This document shows positions 17,286-27,247 of a stretch of DNA of 64,000 nt, piece after piece. Within the stretch, counting starts at the first letter, position 1; each line of letters begins with the position of its first letter. Position numbers and translations under genes: made by a program. Origin of the DNA: Splendidivirga corallicola (lineage in GTDB: Bacteria > Bacteroidota > Bacteroidia > Cytophagales > Cyclobacteriaceae); NCBI GenBank assembly GCA_030442035.1, contig JAUJEA010000001.1, positions 186,001 to 250,000 on the forward strand, given 5' to 3'. Below the pieces are notes generated by a model. That model saw only the letters and a list, made by a program, of their open reading frames with translations, searched no databases and had not been told where the DNA came from.

Positions 17286-19055
17286 CTACCTGCTGGATAG
17301 TTTTGTGTATTCTGTGAGGAGACGATTTCGTTCGATATCACATTCGTCAGTGGTTTTAATGAAATCCTGTAAATCTTTTCGGAATCGTGCAGTATCGGAA
17401 ACTTCTTGACCAGGACTATCACCATATTTTCTTGTAATTAAATTGGTGGCTCTTGATACACGCCCTTTCAATCCAACAATCTTCCATTTCACATCTGATA
17501 ACTTATCTTTTGATTTGTCCAATACCGAATGAATACCTATCAAGGTAGTTGCAGCAGAACCTATAGGAACGGCCGTATTTCTTAGATCATCAGAAGCCAA
17601 AGATGAGCCGGCAATTGTTGTGAAAGCCCCGATCGTAATGGTGGAAATATCAAAGAAAGTGTTCCAAAACTTTTTGCGCTTTACTACGATGTCGAGTTTT
17701 CTATCAAGTGAATCCAATTCATCATAAATGCCTTGGGCAAGATTCATTGTTTGGTTATAGGAACCCAACATTTTTGCAGGATCCTCCCGGTTATATACAG
17801 TGATCTTTACCGTCTTTTTGTCTTCATAGCGGCCATCAGACACTTTAAATTTCACATGGACTACCCTTTTATCCATTTCCTGAACAAATGAAAAAGGTGG
17901 TGTCCAGCGAAATTCTTTGGTGGCGGTATCCATTTCAAATCCATCAAAATCGGCTTCAGCGGTAACTATTAGGTTTTCATCTCCATTTTTATCCGCTACA
18001 TCTAGTTTTATCACCAGCTCCTGGTTTTCTCTTACTTGCTTTTCCTGAATAGGTTCAATGGTGGGCGGGTAGTTTTTAGGGTCAACACGAATCATGATCG
18101 TATCACTATCCAAATCCTGGCCATCCGTCGCAGTGAATATTAATGTATAATCAGACTGCTTTTGAGCGTAATCAAACCCCGGTTTCCATTGAAATTTGCC
18201 TGTTTTGCTATCAAAGAAATAATCACCGCGTTTGATATCACTCGTAATAAGATCGTACGTTATCTCTTCCTCATCTTCATCTTGTGCCTTCACAAAAAAT
18301 GATAATGCTTTTCCCTCGTCGATATAATACTCTTTTGTGTTGATTTTCAATACAGGAGGATGCGTGATGTCATTCACCAGAATATTGTAAGTCTTTTTTG
18401 ATCTAAGACCACTATTATCTTCGGCAAGAAATGTCAAATAAAAATTTCTTTTTTGTGCTTGATCGTTATTTGGTTTCCACAAAAAAGTAGCCACCTTATC
18501 ATTCACCTCAAAAATAGCATTGGGCAGCTTCTCTTCAAGATCATTATCGACATAGTAGTCTAACATGATGTCATCTTGTTTGTTCTTATCATTTGCTCTG
18601 ACAATCAATGCAAACTCTTCACCTTCATCGATCTCTATAAAATTACTTTTCAAATTGAAAGTAGAGTTAAATCTTAAGGTTGGGGCAAATCTTTTTTCAT
18701 TAACAACAATAATGGCGGGTTGATTAACACTTTGCTGGGTCAGCTTGTCTGTAGCTGTAAATATAATAGGATGAATTCCGATATGATCTTCTCCTGGCGT
18801 CCAGCGAAATTCATTCATTAACCGATTAATTTCACCGCCAAGACTCCATGAAAATGAGTATTCAATATCGGATTTCTTTTGGTTTCGTGCATTCAATTTA
18901 ATAACCACCTCTTTGCCCGGAACCGTTTCACTTTTCTTAATCGGAACAAAAACAGGTTTGTATTCCTCCAGGTTTGAACCGACCGGAGTTCCCTCTTGTC
19001 CGATAGCTTCTAAGCAAAAGGAATAAACCAATACAACTGCCACAAAATATTTCAT
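17286..19055 (-). CDS. exported protein with four Ig/cadherin-like repeats and a helical C-terminus
   Basis: A 589-residue protein with a signal peptide (MKYFVAVVLVYSFCLEAIGQ). Four repeats of about 100 residues carry the putative-Ig (He_PIG-like) signature F-x-W-x-P followed by an aromatic strand and a T-A-x-D end: EFRWTPGEDHIG, TFLWKPNNDQAQ, KFQWKPGFDYAQ, EFRWTPPFSFVQ. From about residue 430 the sequence changes to helical, charged segments (NLAQGIYDELDSLDRKL) around a hydrophobic stretch (ISTITIGAFTTIAGSSL). It has no T9SS-type tail that I recognise. It may be a surface or periplasmic adhesion or structural protein. It stands alone. Confidence 0.7.
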   Translation of the reverse strand: MKYFVAVVLVYSFCLEAIGQEGTPVGSNLEEYKPVFVPIKKSETVPGKEVVIKLNARNQKKSDIEYSFSWSLGGEINRLMNEFRWTPGEDHIGIHPIIFTATDKLTQQSVNQPAIIVVNEKRFAPTLRFNSTFNLKSNFIEIDEGEEFALIVRANDKNKQDDIMLDYYVDNDLEEKLPNAIFEVNDKVATFLWKPNNDQAQKRNFYLTFLAEDNSGLRSKKTYNILVNDITHPPVLKINTKEYYIDEGKALSFFVKAQDEDEEEITYDLITSDIKRGDYFFDSKTGKFQWKPGFDYAQKQSDYTLIFTATDGQDLDSDTIMIRVDPKNYPPTIEPIQEKQVRENQELVIKLDVADKNGDENLIVTAEADFDGFEMDTATKEFRWTPPFSFVQEMDKRVVHVKFKVSDGRYEDKKTVKITVYNREDPAKMLGSYNQTMNLAQGIYDELDSLDRKLDIVVKRKKFWNTFFDISTITIGAFTTIAGSSLASDDLRNTAVPIGSAATTLIGIHSVLDKSKDKLSDVKWKIVGLKGRVSRATNLITRKYGDSPGQEVSDTARFRKDLQDFIKTTDECDIERNRLLTEYTKLSSR

Positions 19056-19530
19056 TATCTAGTTATATTTTTGACTAAATCAATCACGTCTCTTTCAATT
19101 CTCTCCTTTTTAGCTGGTGTATTCCCTCTGTCAAAAAGTTCAATTTCCTTTCAAAAACAATGATTCTTCAAAATAACCCTAGCATTAAACGAAGCATTAT
19201 GCTTATGGATTGCAAATGTACCCAATATATATATAATCATAATAAATGACTTTATTCTTTTGCATATCCACTAAGGATTTAATTAGTATGGTCGTACTTA
19301 AAGTTCTTGGTTAAAAGGTAGCTGCTCTTAAGGTCAAAAATATATAGCCTTTCTAAGATTTGAGCGGTTGAGAAGGAATAACAGTTATATAAGGCCAATG
19401 GTAAAGCAATGATTTGAGTTTCGATTTACGGCAAGTATCAGAATTAACTCAAAAACTAGTCCCTAACCCCTCACCTCTTCATTTCCCTAAACAGTAAGAG
19501 GAGAAAGGTTGGGACAATATGCAATGAATT
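19056..19530. other. 475-bp gap, no gene seen
   Basis: AT-rich, without a convincing ORF, hairpin or repeat. It separates the Ig-like gene from the end of the phosphatase gene on the same strand and presumably holds the promoter of the Ig-like gene. Confidence 0.45.
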
Positions 19531-20652
19531 CTATTCAATTCCCATAGCACTATTTACCCTATGAAAGATCTCATTGTTTTCATAAATACCAATGAAGTTC
19601 TCGGATCCCGGCCCATAGGCAAATACCGGAATTAATGTGGTGCTATGCCCTCCGGTCGAGAAAGTTCCATCAATTTCGTCGTAGTTGCCATCTTTTGAGG
19701 AAAGGGTAAAACCACCCGTCTCATGATCAGCAGTAACGATCACCAGGGTGTTTTGATCTTTTTCCGCAAAATCCAAAGCGAGTCCCACTGCCTTGTCAAA
19801 ATCGATCATCTCGGAAATCAAGTAATCTGCATCATTACTATGACCACCCCAATCGATCTGTGATCCTTCTATCATGAGGTAAAACTGACGGTCGTCCATG
19901 GTCAAATAATCAAGGGCAAGTTTTGAGGCATCAACTAAAAAATTCCCTCTGCCTTCCAGCATCTTTGGCATCCCGTCATTGGCTAAAAGGTAACCATACT
20001 TATTTTCTGACGATAATTCGGAAGAGGCACCTAAAGAAGTGGTGTCTATTTTAAAACCTTGAGCAGTTAAACTGTCAAGATAGTTAACCTGATCACGACG
20101 ATGAGCAAAAAACTTTTGTCCTCCGCCTGCAAAAAAATCTACCGGAGAATATACCAGCTGTCGGGCAATTTCCTCCTGCATTCCTCTTAATTTGACATGT
20201 GCATAAAAAGATGCAGGTGTGGCGTGTGTAATGGAAGAAGTAGCTACCAAGCCGGTAACATATTCTTCATTCAAAATCTCCATAATCGTTTCGACCTTCG
20301 AAGTATCGGGATCTACACCAATGGCTCCGTTATAAGATTTCTTTCCGGTTGAAAAAGCAGTAGCGCCTGCGGCAGAATCTGTAATCTTGTGACTTGATGA
20401 CGATGTCCTGATCAGCCCTATATGCTTAAACCTTGGAAAATTGGATGGTTGATCATTGAAATAAAAGCTGGAGGAAATTTGCGAAAGTCCCATACCATCA
20501 CCTATAAGCAATATGACATTTTTGGCTTTCTTTATCTTATCATGCTTCTCTTCAATTGCTTTATCATTTTTGCACGAAGCAATACTGAACAATAAAATAG
20601 CACCACTTAAAAGTGTTTTTCTCACTTTATGAACTTTACTCTGTCGTTTCAT
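19531..20652 (-). CDS. alkaline phosphatase, lipoprotein
   Basis: A PhoA-superfamily phosphomonoesterase that frees phosphate outside the cytoplasm. Metal and active-site motifs: NVILLIGDGMGLSQ (first metal Asp), TDSAAGATAFSTGKKS with the nucleophile Ser just after TD, MIEGSQIDWGGHSND, and VTADHETGGFTL. The N-terminus is basic, then hydrophobic, then LLFSIASC, a lipobox. ATG at 20652 is used; another lies three codons upstream. Either start overlaps the 3' end of the MBL-fold gene, so translation is probably coupled. It is last in the SusC-SusD-MBL-phosphatase row. Confidence 0.92.
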   Translation of the reverse strand: MKRQSKVHKVRKTLLSGAILLFSIASCKNDKAIEEKHDKIKKAKNVILLIGDGMGLSQISSSFYFNDQPSNFPRFKHIGLIRTSSSSHKITDSAAGATAFSTGKKSYNGAIGVDPDTSKVETIMEILNEEYVTGLVATSSITHATPASFYAHVKLRGMQEEIARQLVYSPVDFFAGGGQKFFAHRRDQVNYLDSLTAQGFKIDTTSLGASSELSSENKYGYLLANDGMPKMLEGRGNFLVDASKLALDYLTMDDRQFYLMIEGSQIDWGGHSNDADYLISEMIDFDKAVGLALDFAEKDQNTLVIVTADHETGGFTLSSKDGNYDEIDGTFSTGGHSTTLIPVFAYGPGSENFIGIYENNEIFHRVNSAMGIE

Positions 20653-21928
20653 AAGGTCCAAATATATTTTTTATATAAAGTTTAGGTTTTGTATCATCAA
20701 GAATATAGACATAATAACGTTCACTACCCGGTTCCACCCTTACAACAATATGCCCTTTCATACTATTATATGCTTTGGTAAACCAGGGCCCAAATGTCAC
20801 CTTGGTCTCGTCATGAATATAGGTGGAAAATATATCCCTGGGACCGGTATATAAATCCTTAGATGTCAAGCGATGAAATACTTCCATGCCAGGATGATCA
20901 GAACACCAGGACTGTTGCACAATGACCCTTGGCGCCAGGTTAGCTACAAAATTTTCATTTGTCGCATCCCTGTTTCCATGATGGTTAAGTGTTGTCACTT
21001 CAACTTTGCCAACCGCTTTGCTCACAGGAGTTTCTACATCGAACCAGCCTGGTTGTCCATAGCCCTGAAGACCTGTCATATCTCCACCAGTAAAATAATC
21101 AAAATTTCCGTACGAAATTTTGAGAGCCAAACTTAATGGATTTTCATTAAAGTTCCCATTTGAATTCAACAATGAATCCCGTTTCAGGTAAGTAAAAGCT
21201 GAATCAGCTTGACCAGTCCAAATGTCCCCGTTCACCTTTACGTTTCTCACAAAAAAAGATTGATAACGCTCTGGGTGCCTTTTGAGGGAAATCTGGTCAC
21301 GGGATCCTGCCTCAAGAATAGCTGCTTCGGATCCCTGCTTATTTACTTTATAATCTATAAATGAGAGATAGTTCAAAAAGGTCGGATTGTTTTTATAATA
21401 TGATCCAAGGTCAACAGGGTAATTATAATCAGGATAGTTTCTATCGATAATTTTGTCAATGGGAATTAAGGCATCTACCTGTGTAATACCAGTCAATTTA
21501 TAATCGCCGCTTTGAGATAAACGGGATGTCTCTTTGACATTACCATAATGGTCCGAATGAAAATGAGAGATTAAAGCATAATCAATTTTAAGTTCAAGGT
21601 CTTTCGGAAAAACCTCTTTAATATAGCGGGCTATCCTTTCTCCAGCACTTATTGAGTCATTTGGATATGGGTCAGCAGCTCTCAAAGGTGCCCATTTTTC
21701 ATTAAATTGATTCACATCCATATCTCCGGCGTCAAACAACATTGTTGTACCGTCCGGGAAAATAAAAAAAGCGGCATCACCGCCGCCTGTGTGAATATGG
21801 TGGATATCCAGGTAACCTTCCTGCCAAGGTTGATAGATCTCTTTGGTTTCTGAAACATCATCATGTACCTGCGCTTTACATATTCCAGCCACAATCAGCA
21901 ATATATTTAACAGTATCTGTTTAGTCAT
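20636..21928 (-). CDS. exported metallo-beta-lactamase-fold hydrolase (ComEC-like MBL domain)
   Basis: Secreted hydrolase of about 430 residues. ATG at 21928 gives a signal peptide (MTKQILLNILLIVAGICKAQ); the upstream ATG at 21961 adds eleven residues. The metal-binding signature is ISHFHSDHYGN (HxHxDH), preceded by the first-strand aspartate in TTMLFDAGDMD, and followed by FTGGD and a late NHHGNRDAT. The layout resembles the stand-alone MBL domain of ComEC, for which nuclease activity has been proposed. Its place between SusD and an alkaline phosphatase suggests it cuts a phosphodiester-containing substrate; this is inference. Substrate could also be a lactone or other ester. Confidence 0.78.
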   Translation of the reverse strand: MTKQILLNILLIVAGICKAQVHDDVSETKEIYQPWQEGYLDIHHIHTGGGDAAFFIFPDGTTMLFDAGDMDVNQFNEKWAPLRAADPYPNDSISAGERIARYIKEVFPKDLELKIDYALISHFHSDHYGNVKETSRLSQSGDYKLTGITQVDALIPIDKIIDRNYPDYNYPVDLGSYYKNNPTFLNYLSFIDYKVNKQGSEAAILEAGSRDQISLKRHPERYQSFFVRNVKVNGDIWTGQADSAFTYLKRDSLLNSNGNFNENPLSLALKISYGNFDYFTGGDMTGLQGYGQPGWFDVETPVSKAVGKVEVTTLNHHGNRDATNENFVANLAPRVIVQQSWCSDHPGMEVFHRLTSKDLYTGPRDIFSTYIHDETKVTFGPWFTKAYNSMKGHIVVRVEPGSERYYVYILDDTKPKLYIKNIFGPYETTE

Positions 21929-22072
21929 AGGATTTAAACTTATTTTAGTATCTCCAAACATTGGTTAAACAAGTTTGACCGAACCACTTCAAAGTGCTTA
22001 GAGATATGATAGAGCTTATCCACTTTTATCTCTTTGCTTGATCTCGAAATGATCCGGTCACATGAATATCTT

Positions 22073-23500
22073 TTAATAACCTGGATTTTGAGGAAATATC
22101 TCAGGGTTATTCATAGCATCAATCGCTGACAATGGTAAAGGATACAACAATTGATGTTCGCCTACGGAAAAAACAGATGTGCTCGCATTCATCACCTCCA
22201 ATGCACGCCCCGTCCTTAACAGATCAAACCAACGATGGTTTTCAGAAGCGAATTCTCTCCTCCTTTCGTTTAGTATCATATCTCTGAAACTGCTTTGATC
22301 CGTCAGATCTGCAGACGTGAGTGCGGTGGTTAGCCCTGCCCTGTTCCTAACCTGATCCAGAAGATCAAAAGCTTCTCCATCCGCTACATATCCCTGTTCG
22401 TTTAATACTTCTGCCAACATTAACAATACATCGGCATATCTTAATACGATGACATTTACATCAGAATCAAAATCTGCAGAGGGAGGAGCAATAAGTTTTT
22501 TAGCATAAAAGATAGTGCCCGTAGAGCCTATGGCAACATCTCTTCTTTGGTCATTTATTGAATAAATGTTGAAGAGGTCATTAGTAGGAATATTCTCTCC
22601 CTTGGCTTGTCCTACTCCGTTTAAAAGATCCTGGCCTGTCCCCACGGGAGCAACCAAATTAGGATAAGGGCTACCCTCTCCCCCATCTAATATACTTCCA
22701 AAGCCGCTCTGGAATTGAATTTCAAAAATAGATTCTGCATTATTCTCATTGGCAATACCAAAAATGTCCTGATAACTTCCTTGCAAACTGTATTTTCCAA
22801 GCACATTTCTCAATGCTGTTTCAGCATTGCTATAATCTCCCAGGGTCAAATAGACTTTCCCTAACAAAGTATTAGCTGCACCTTTAGTAGCCCTTCCTGC
22901 CTCACTCTGAGTATCCGGCAAGGCATTGATTGCATCGCTTAGATCGTTTATTATTTGAGTATAAATCTGACTAACAGACGTTCTTCCGACATCAAATGCA
23001 TCAAAGGGGTCTTCCGTCTCTGTAATCACTAATGGTACATCTCCCCAAAGTCTAACCAGGTTGAAATAAGTAAGTCCTCTTACAAACTTCATTTCTCCAA
23101 TTCTGATAGACTTGAGGCTGGCATCCATATCAATGGATTCAATCCTGTTCAGCACAATATTGCATCTTTGAATTCCTTCAAAACAATCGTTCCAGGCTCT
23201 GCCAACAACCGAATTCCCGGGTGTGATGGAGAACAAATCGAATTCTCCAAATACGCCACTGCTGTTAGTGGGGCTTTCAACAGTGGCATTGTCAGACCGA
23301 ATTTCCATAAAGAACATAAAGTTTTGTCCGTACTGTCCTTCGGATTGCAATGCATCATAGGCGGCTACAACAGCCTGTTCAATATCTGCTTCTGTCTTAT
23401 AAAAGTTCCCTACACTGGACTGCGATAGAGGATTCAGGTCCAGTTGATCATCACACGACATGATGACGATGGTCAAAAGTACTATTATATATTTTTTCAT
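22073..23500 (-). CDS. SusD/RagB-family nutrient-binding outer-membrane lipoprotein
   Basis: Partner of the SusC porin; it binds substrate on the cell surface and acts as a lid. The 475-residue protein has a lipoprotein signal (MKKYIIVLLTIVIMSC), then DDQLDLNPLSQSSVGNFYKTEADIEQAVVAAYD, typical of SusD. The TPR-like middle includes AANTLLGKVYLTLGDYSNAE. The C-terminal part has VIVLRYADVLLMLAEVLNEQG, VRNRAGL and ILNERRREFASENHRWFDLLRTG, all standard for the family. It starts 18 bases after susC. Confidence 0.95.
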   Translation of the reverse strand: MKKYIIVLLTIVIMSCDDQLDLNPLSQSSVGNFYKTEADIEQAVVAAYDALQSEGQYGQNFMFFMEIRSDNATVESPTNSSGVFGEFDLFSITPGNSVVGRAWNDCFEGIQRCNIVLNRIESIDMDASLKSIRIGEMKFVRGLTYFNLVRLWGDVPLVITETEDPFDAFDVGRTSVSQIYTQIINDLSDAINALPDTQSEAGRATKGAANTLLGKVYLTLGDYSNAETALRNVLGKYSLQGSYQDIFGIANENNAESIFEIQFQSGFGSILDGGEGSPYPNLVAPVGTGQDLLNGVGQAKGENIPTNDLFNIYSINDQRRDVAIGSTGTIFYAKKLIAPPSADFDSDVNVIVLRYADVLLMLAEVLNEQGYVADGEAFDLLDQVRNRAGLTTALTSADLTDQSSFRDMILNERRREFASENHRWFDLLRTGRALEVMNASTSVFSVGEHQLLYPLPLSAIDAMNNPEIFPQNPGY

Positions 23501-23518
23501 TTTTTTAATCTTTAATTT

Positions 23519-26500
23519 TTAGAAAGTCAGGTTCACGCCAAAAACAAATGATCTCTCTGTTGGATAATTCCCAAGCGTGAGACCTGGCTGTAAAGGATTA
23601 TTTGAGGATTGTTCCGGATTATATCCTCTGAAATCCGTAAAAGTGAAAGGGTTTTTAGATGAGAAATATACCCTGGCACTCTCCAGTGAAATTGACTCCA
23701 ACAACTTTTCGGGGAAATTATATCCTAACGTAATATTCCTGAACCTTAAATAAGACGCATCATCATGCAGCAGATCGGTTTCCCTGTAAAAGCCATTGTC
23801 TGTGGGAACCGGATTCGCCTTTGCATAAATAGCGTTGGTATTGTTGGCAGAATAGTGGTTTTGCCAATAATCCCTGGAGGCATTGCCCCAACCTTCCGGG
23901 TTGTATAGTAATACACTTAGGAGCCTGTCATGGACCATCACCCCTTCAACACCTTGAAGCGATATACTCAAATCAAAGTTTTTATAATTGATGGTACTGG
24001 TAAATCCATAAGTATAGTCAGGCCAAAAACTCCCCAGAACTGTTCTGTCTGCTGAACTAATTGCACCGTCTCCATTGACATCTTCATAAATATAATCACC
24101 CAAGCCGGCATCTGATCTGTGCGGTATATTGTCGAGTTGACTTTGACTATTAAATACACCCAGCACACGATAGCCATAATGCGCCCCAATCGGTCCTCCG
24201 ATTTCTGTAATGTGTCTGCCAGTGATGATTTGATCCTGCCCTGGTCCAAGCGCCAATACTTCGTTTTCATTGGAAGATAAATTGAAAGCCGATGATATCT
24301 CAAGAGGACCGATTTGATAGTTTGCCTTTATGGCAAGCTCCAAACCGCTATTTTGAACTTTTCCTAAATTCTGCAGGGAAGACGTAAAACCGGAATGCGC
24401 AGGAACCGGAACATTTAAAAGTAGTCCATCAGTGGTAGCTTTGTAATAGTCGGCTGTCAGGATTATTTTATCCTCCCAAAGGCCAATATCCAATCCGACA
24501 TCCAACATATTGGTCTCTTCCCATGATAAATTGGCATTGGGTGATGTGGAGGGGGAAAGTCCGCTTTGTAATGAGCCACCGAGAATAGCGCCGGCATTTC
24601 CAAGCAAGGCCTGAGATCCATAGTTCTCGATTTGATTGTTTCCGGTTACCCCCCAACTCGCCCTCAATTTCAGGTCACTAATCCAGTCAGTTTCAGGAAA
24701 AAAGGTTTCATCACTCATACGCCATCCGGCTGAGAAGGACGGGAAAACACCCCATTTGTTATTAGCCCCAAAGCGAGAAGATCCATCTCTTCGCACAGCA
24801 GCAGAGAATAGATACTTACCCTTAAAATCATAGGTGGCTCTGAGTAGATAGGAAATCAATGTCCATTCTTCTTCCAAAGAATTTCCTCCGGTTATGACAC
24901 CTGCATTCAACGTTGTTACCTGATCATTGGGGAAGTTTGACGCCAGAAGCCGGTTGGATTGAATGTTTTCTTTTTGGATGGAGTAGCCTCCTAAAAGACT
25001 AATACTATGTCCTGCATCAAATGTTTTATTATAGGTAATGGTATTCTCATTGATCCAATTGATCAATTGGAACGTTGAAGATCTGCCGCTTGGAACCGTT
25101 GGTGCAGGCGCCCTGTAATTACCTAAGAATCCGGGTCTGAAATAATTGAATCGAGTAGAGCCGTAGTCTATTCCCAAATAGGTTTTCGCTTTCAATCCTT
25201 TGAGAATCTCCAGCTCTAAATAGGCTCCACCAAGTAATTTAGCTCGTGTATTTTCATCCTTAATGTTCTTTGCAAAAGCCACAGGATTCTCAGCCTGTGC
25301 CTGATCAGATGGAATAACTGCGTTAATCTGGGTACTGATAGCCAGGGTCCCATCCGGATTATATGGAGAAAATACTGGTATTGAATTGATGGCCATGGTG
25401 ACTGGTGTGTCAGTCCAGCCTTCGGGAACCGCGTTTTGCTTTGAAAAAGAAGGAGCAAAATGTAAACCTAGTTTTAATTTCTTGCTTAGGTCACTTTCAA
25501 TATTGGCTCTCAGGGTATATCGTTCGAAATCAGATCCGAGGACGACACCTTCCTGATTAAAATAGTTACCGGAAATGAAATAATTGATATCGTCACTTCC
25601 TCCTGATGCTGACAACTGATAGTTGCTTATCCGGGCGTCCCTGAAAATTTCATCCTGCCAATCGGTATCAGTCAGTCCTGGCTGACCATTCAGATATGGG
25701 ACAATAAAGTCAGGGATAATTACCTTCTTCGCATTTCCACCAAGTGCCACGGTATTGGCTTGCCTGACATCATTTGCATCGTTAGTGGAATGGTTTACCG
25801 GATCCAAAGAAATGTAATAATTGTCTCTGGCTTCTTTCACCCAGGCCGACCACTCATAAGCATCCATTAAGTCTAGTCTATTGGCCACCTGCTGAACACC
25901 AGCATAAGCATCGAAATGGAATTTAGTATCGCCTTTTTCACCTTTTTTTGTAGTGATCAACACAACACCATTGGCCCCTCTGGAGCCATAAATGGCTGCC
26001 GCTGCTGCATCCTTCAAAACTTCTACTGATGCTACATCATTCGGGTTGAAAGAATTGAGCCCGGTACTCTCTGATATTGGTAAACCATCAATAACAATTA
26101 AAGGTTGCGAACCTGCTGTGATAGTACCTATTCCCCTGATATTAATCTGATTATCTTTACCCGGAGCACCGGATGCCTGAACAACATTAACTCCAGGCAA
26201 TTGTGAAGCTATTCCTTGTTCGATACTGGATACCGGAATGTCCTTGAAGGTACTGGATTTGACCTGGGATATAGCGCTGGTAACATTAGCCCTTTCCTGA
26301 GTACCATAACCGATGACAACAACTTCCGAAAGCGCATGAATATCCGGAGACATCTTTACATTGATCACTGTTTGATCTCCGATATCAATTTCCTCTGTAT
26401 TATAACCAATATAAGAAAATACCAGCGTAGTATAACCGCTGGGAACATCAATTCTATAACTTCCCTGAATATCTGATACAACACCAACATTTGTTCCTTT

Positions 26501-26977
26501 TATCAAAACATTCACACCTGGCAATAGCTGACCATTTTCATCGGTTATCTTGCCACTTATTTGGACATCATTGATTATTTCGACCACTTTCTCACGCTCT
26601 TCCGGGTCATGCCTTTGTTTTACATTAATATTTCCATTCACTCGCTTAAAACCAAGCTTTGCTTCTCTGGAAATGTCCATGAGCACTTCATACAAGGAAG
26701 TATTTTTATAGACTCTGTTGAGTCTTATCCCCTCATCCAGATCCCCGGCATTATAAACAAAGTTGAATTCGGCATTCTTTTCAATTTTTTTAAAAGCTGC
26801 GAACAAATCATCATTTTTAAATTGTATGCTAATCGAAATGTCCTTTAGGCTATGCTTTTTTTGAGCATTTACAGGCTTGGCAGCTAAAATCAAACTGCAA
26901 AGAAAAAGCTGCAAAATGGTGCCGTAAATAGAGTACATAAAAAGCTTTGTAATTAGGGGTAGAAATTTTGTTTTCAT
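23519..26977 (-). CDS. SusC/RagA TonB-linked outer-membrane transporter with STN signalling domain
   Basis: A 1152-residue TonB-dependent porin. In order: a signal region ending near AKPVNAQ; an STN (secretin/TonB short N-terminal) domain at about residues 45-120 (ISIQFKNDDLFAAFKKIEK to NGNINVKQ); a carboxypeptidase-regulatory-like domain (ISGKITDENGQLLPGVNV); the plug (VVVIGYGTQERANVTSAIS, INIRGIGTITAG, ANGVVLITTKKG); then the 22-strand barrel ending with a terminal Phe (FGVNLTF). The STN domain fits signalling to the FecR protein encoded just upstream. Substrate is unknown; neighbours suggest a phosphate-rich one. Confidence 0.96.
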   Translation of the reverse strand: MKTKFLPLITKLFMYSIYGTILQLFLCSLILAAKPVNAQKKHSLKDISISIQFKNDDLFAAFKKIEKNAEFNFVYNAGDLDEGIRLNRVYKNTSLYEVLMDISREAKLGFKRVNGNINVKQRHDPEEREKVVEIINDVQISGKITDENGQLLPGVNVLIKGTNVGVVSDIQGSYRIDVPSGYTTLVFSYIGYNTEEIDIGDQTVINVKMSPDIHALSEVVVIGYGTQERANVTSAISQVKSSTFKDIPVSSIEQGIASQLPGVNVVQASGAPGKDNQINIRGIGTITAGSQPLIVIDGLPISESTGLNSFNPNDVASVEVLKDAAAAAIYGSRGANGVVLITTKKGEKGDTKFHFDAYAGVQQVANRLDLMDAYEWSAWVKEARDNYYISLDPVNHSTNDANDVRQANTVALGGNAKKVIIPDFIVPYLNGQPGLTDTDWQDEIFRDARISNYQLSASGGSDDINYFISGNYFNQEGVVLGSDFERYTLRANIESDLSKKLKLGLHFAPSFSKQNAVPEGWTDTPVTMAINSIPVFSPYNPDGTLAISTQINAVIPSDQAQAENPVAFAKNIKDENTRAKLLGGAYLELEILKGLKAKTYLGIDYGSTRFNYFRPGFLGNYRAPAPTVPSGRSSTFQLINWINENTITYNKTFDAGHSISLLGGYSIQKENIQSNRLLASNFPNDQVTTLNAGVITGGNSLEEEWTLISYLLRATYDFKGKYLFSAAVRRDGSSRFGANNKWGVFPSFSAGWRMSDETFFPETDWISDLKLRASWGVTGNNQIENYGSQALLGNAGAILGGSLQSGLSPSTSPNANLSWEETNMLDVGLDIGLWEDKIILTADYYKATTDGLLLNVPVPAHSGFTSSLQNLGKVQNSGLELAIKANYQIGPLEISSAFNLSSNENEVLALGPGQDQIITGRHITEIGGPIGAHYGYRVLGVFNSQSQLDNIPHRSDAGLGDYIYEDVNGDGAISSADRTVLGSFWPDYTYGFTSTINYKNFDLSISLQGVEGVMVHDRLLSVLLYNPEGWGNASRDYWQNHYSANNTNAIYAKANPVPTDNGFYRETDLLHDDASYLRFRNITLGYNFPEKLLESISLESARVYFSSKNPFTFTDFRGYNPEQSSNNPLQPGLTLGNYPTERSFVFGVNLTF

Positions 26978-27085
26978 ATCTTTGATATGTTTTAATGTTT
27001 GTTAATCAATTCATTGAAACATTCTTTCCGACTTGAAATACTCTGACTGCCAAATCCGTTATTTCATGTCTGGAAAGAAACCATT

Positions 27086-27121
27086 CAGCAATGCTTGCAC
27101 GTCGGGCATTGCTGTTTTTTT
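27086..27121. promoter_or_regulatory. hairpin in the 270-bp gap upstream of susC
   Basis: CAGCAATGC (27086-27094) and GCATTGCTG (27106-27114) form a perfect 9-bp stem with an 11-base loop. A T-run follows on the plus strand, although both flanking genes read on the minus strand, where the stem follows an A-run. It may be a 5'-leader structure of susC rather than an ordinary terminator. Confidence 0.4.
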
Positions 27122-27247
27122 CTAACTGCTGTCAATCTTTTTCATAAGTATTCAAGCGTTTATGTTTGAAGTGTTGAGGTACAATAATGATCGCTACTCA
27201 ACATCTAAAATTTATGTTATAATTTTCTATCATTTCACAATGGCATA

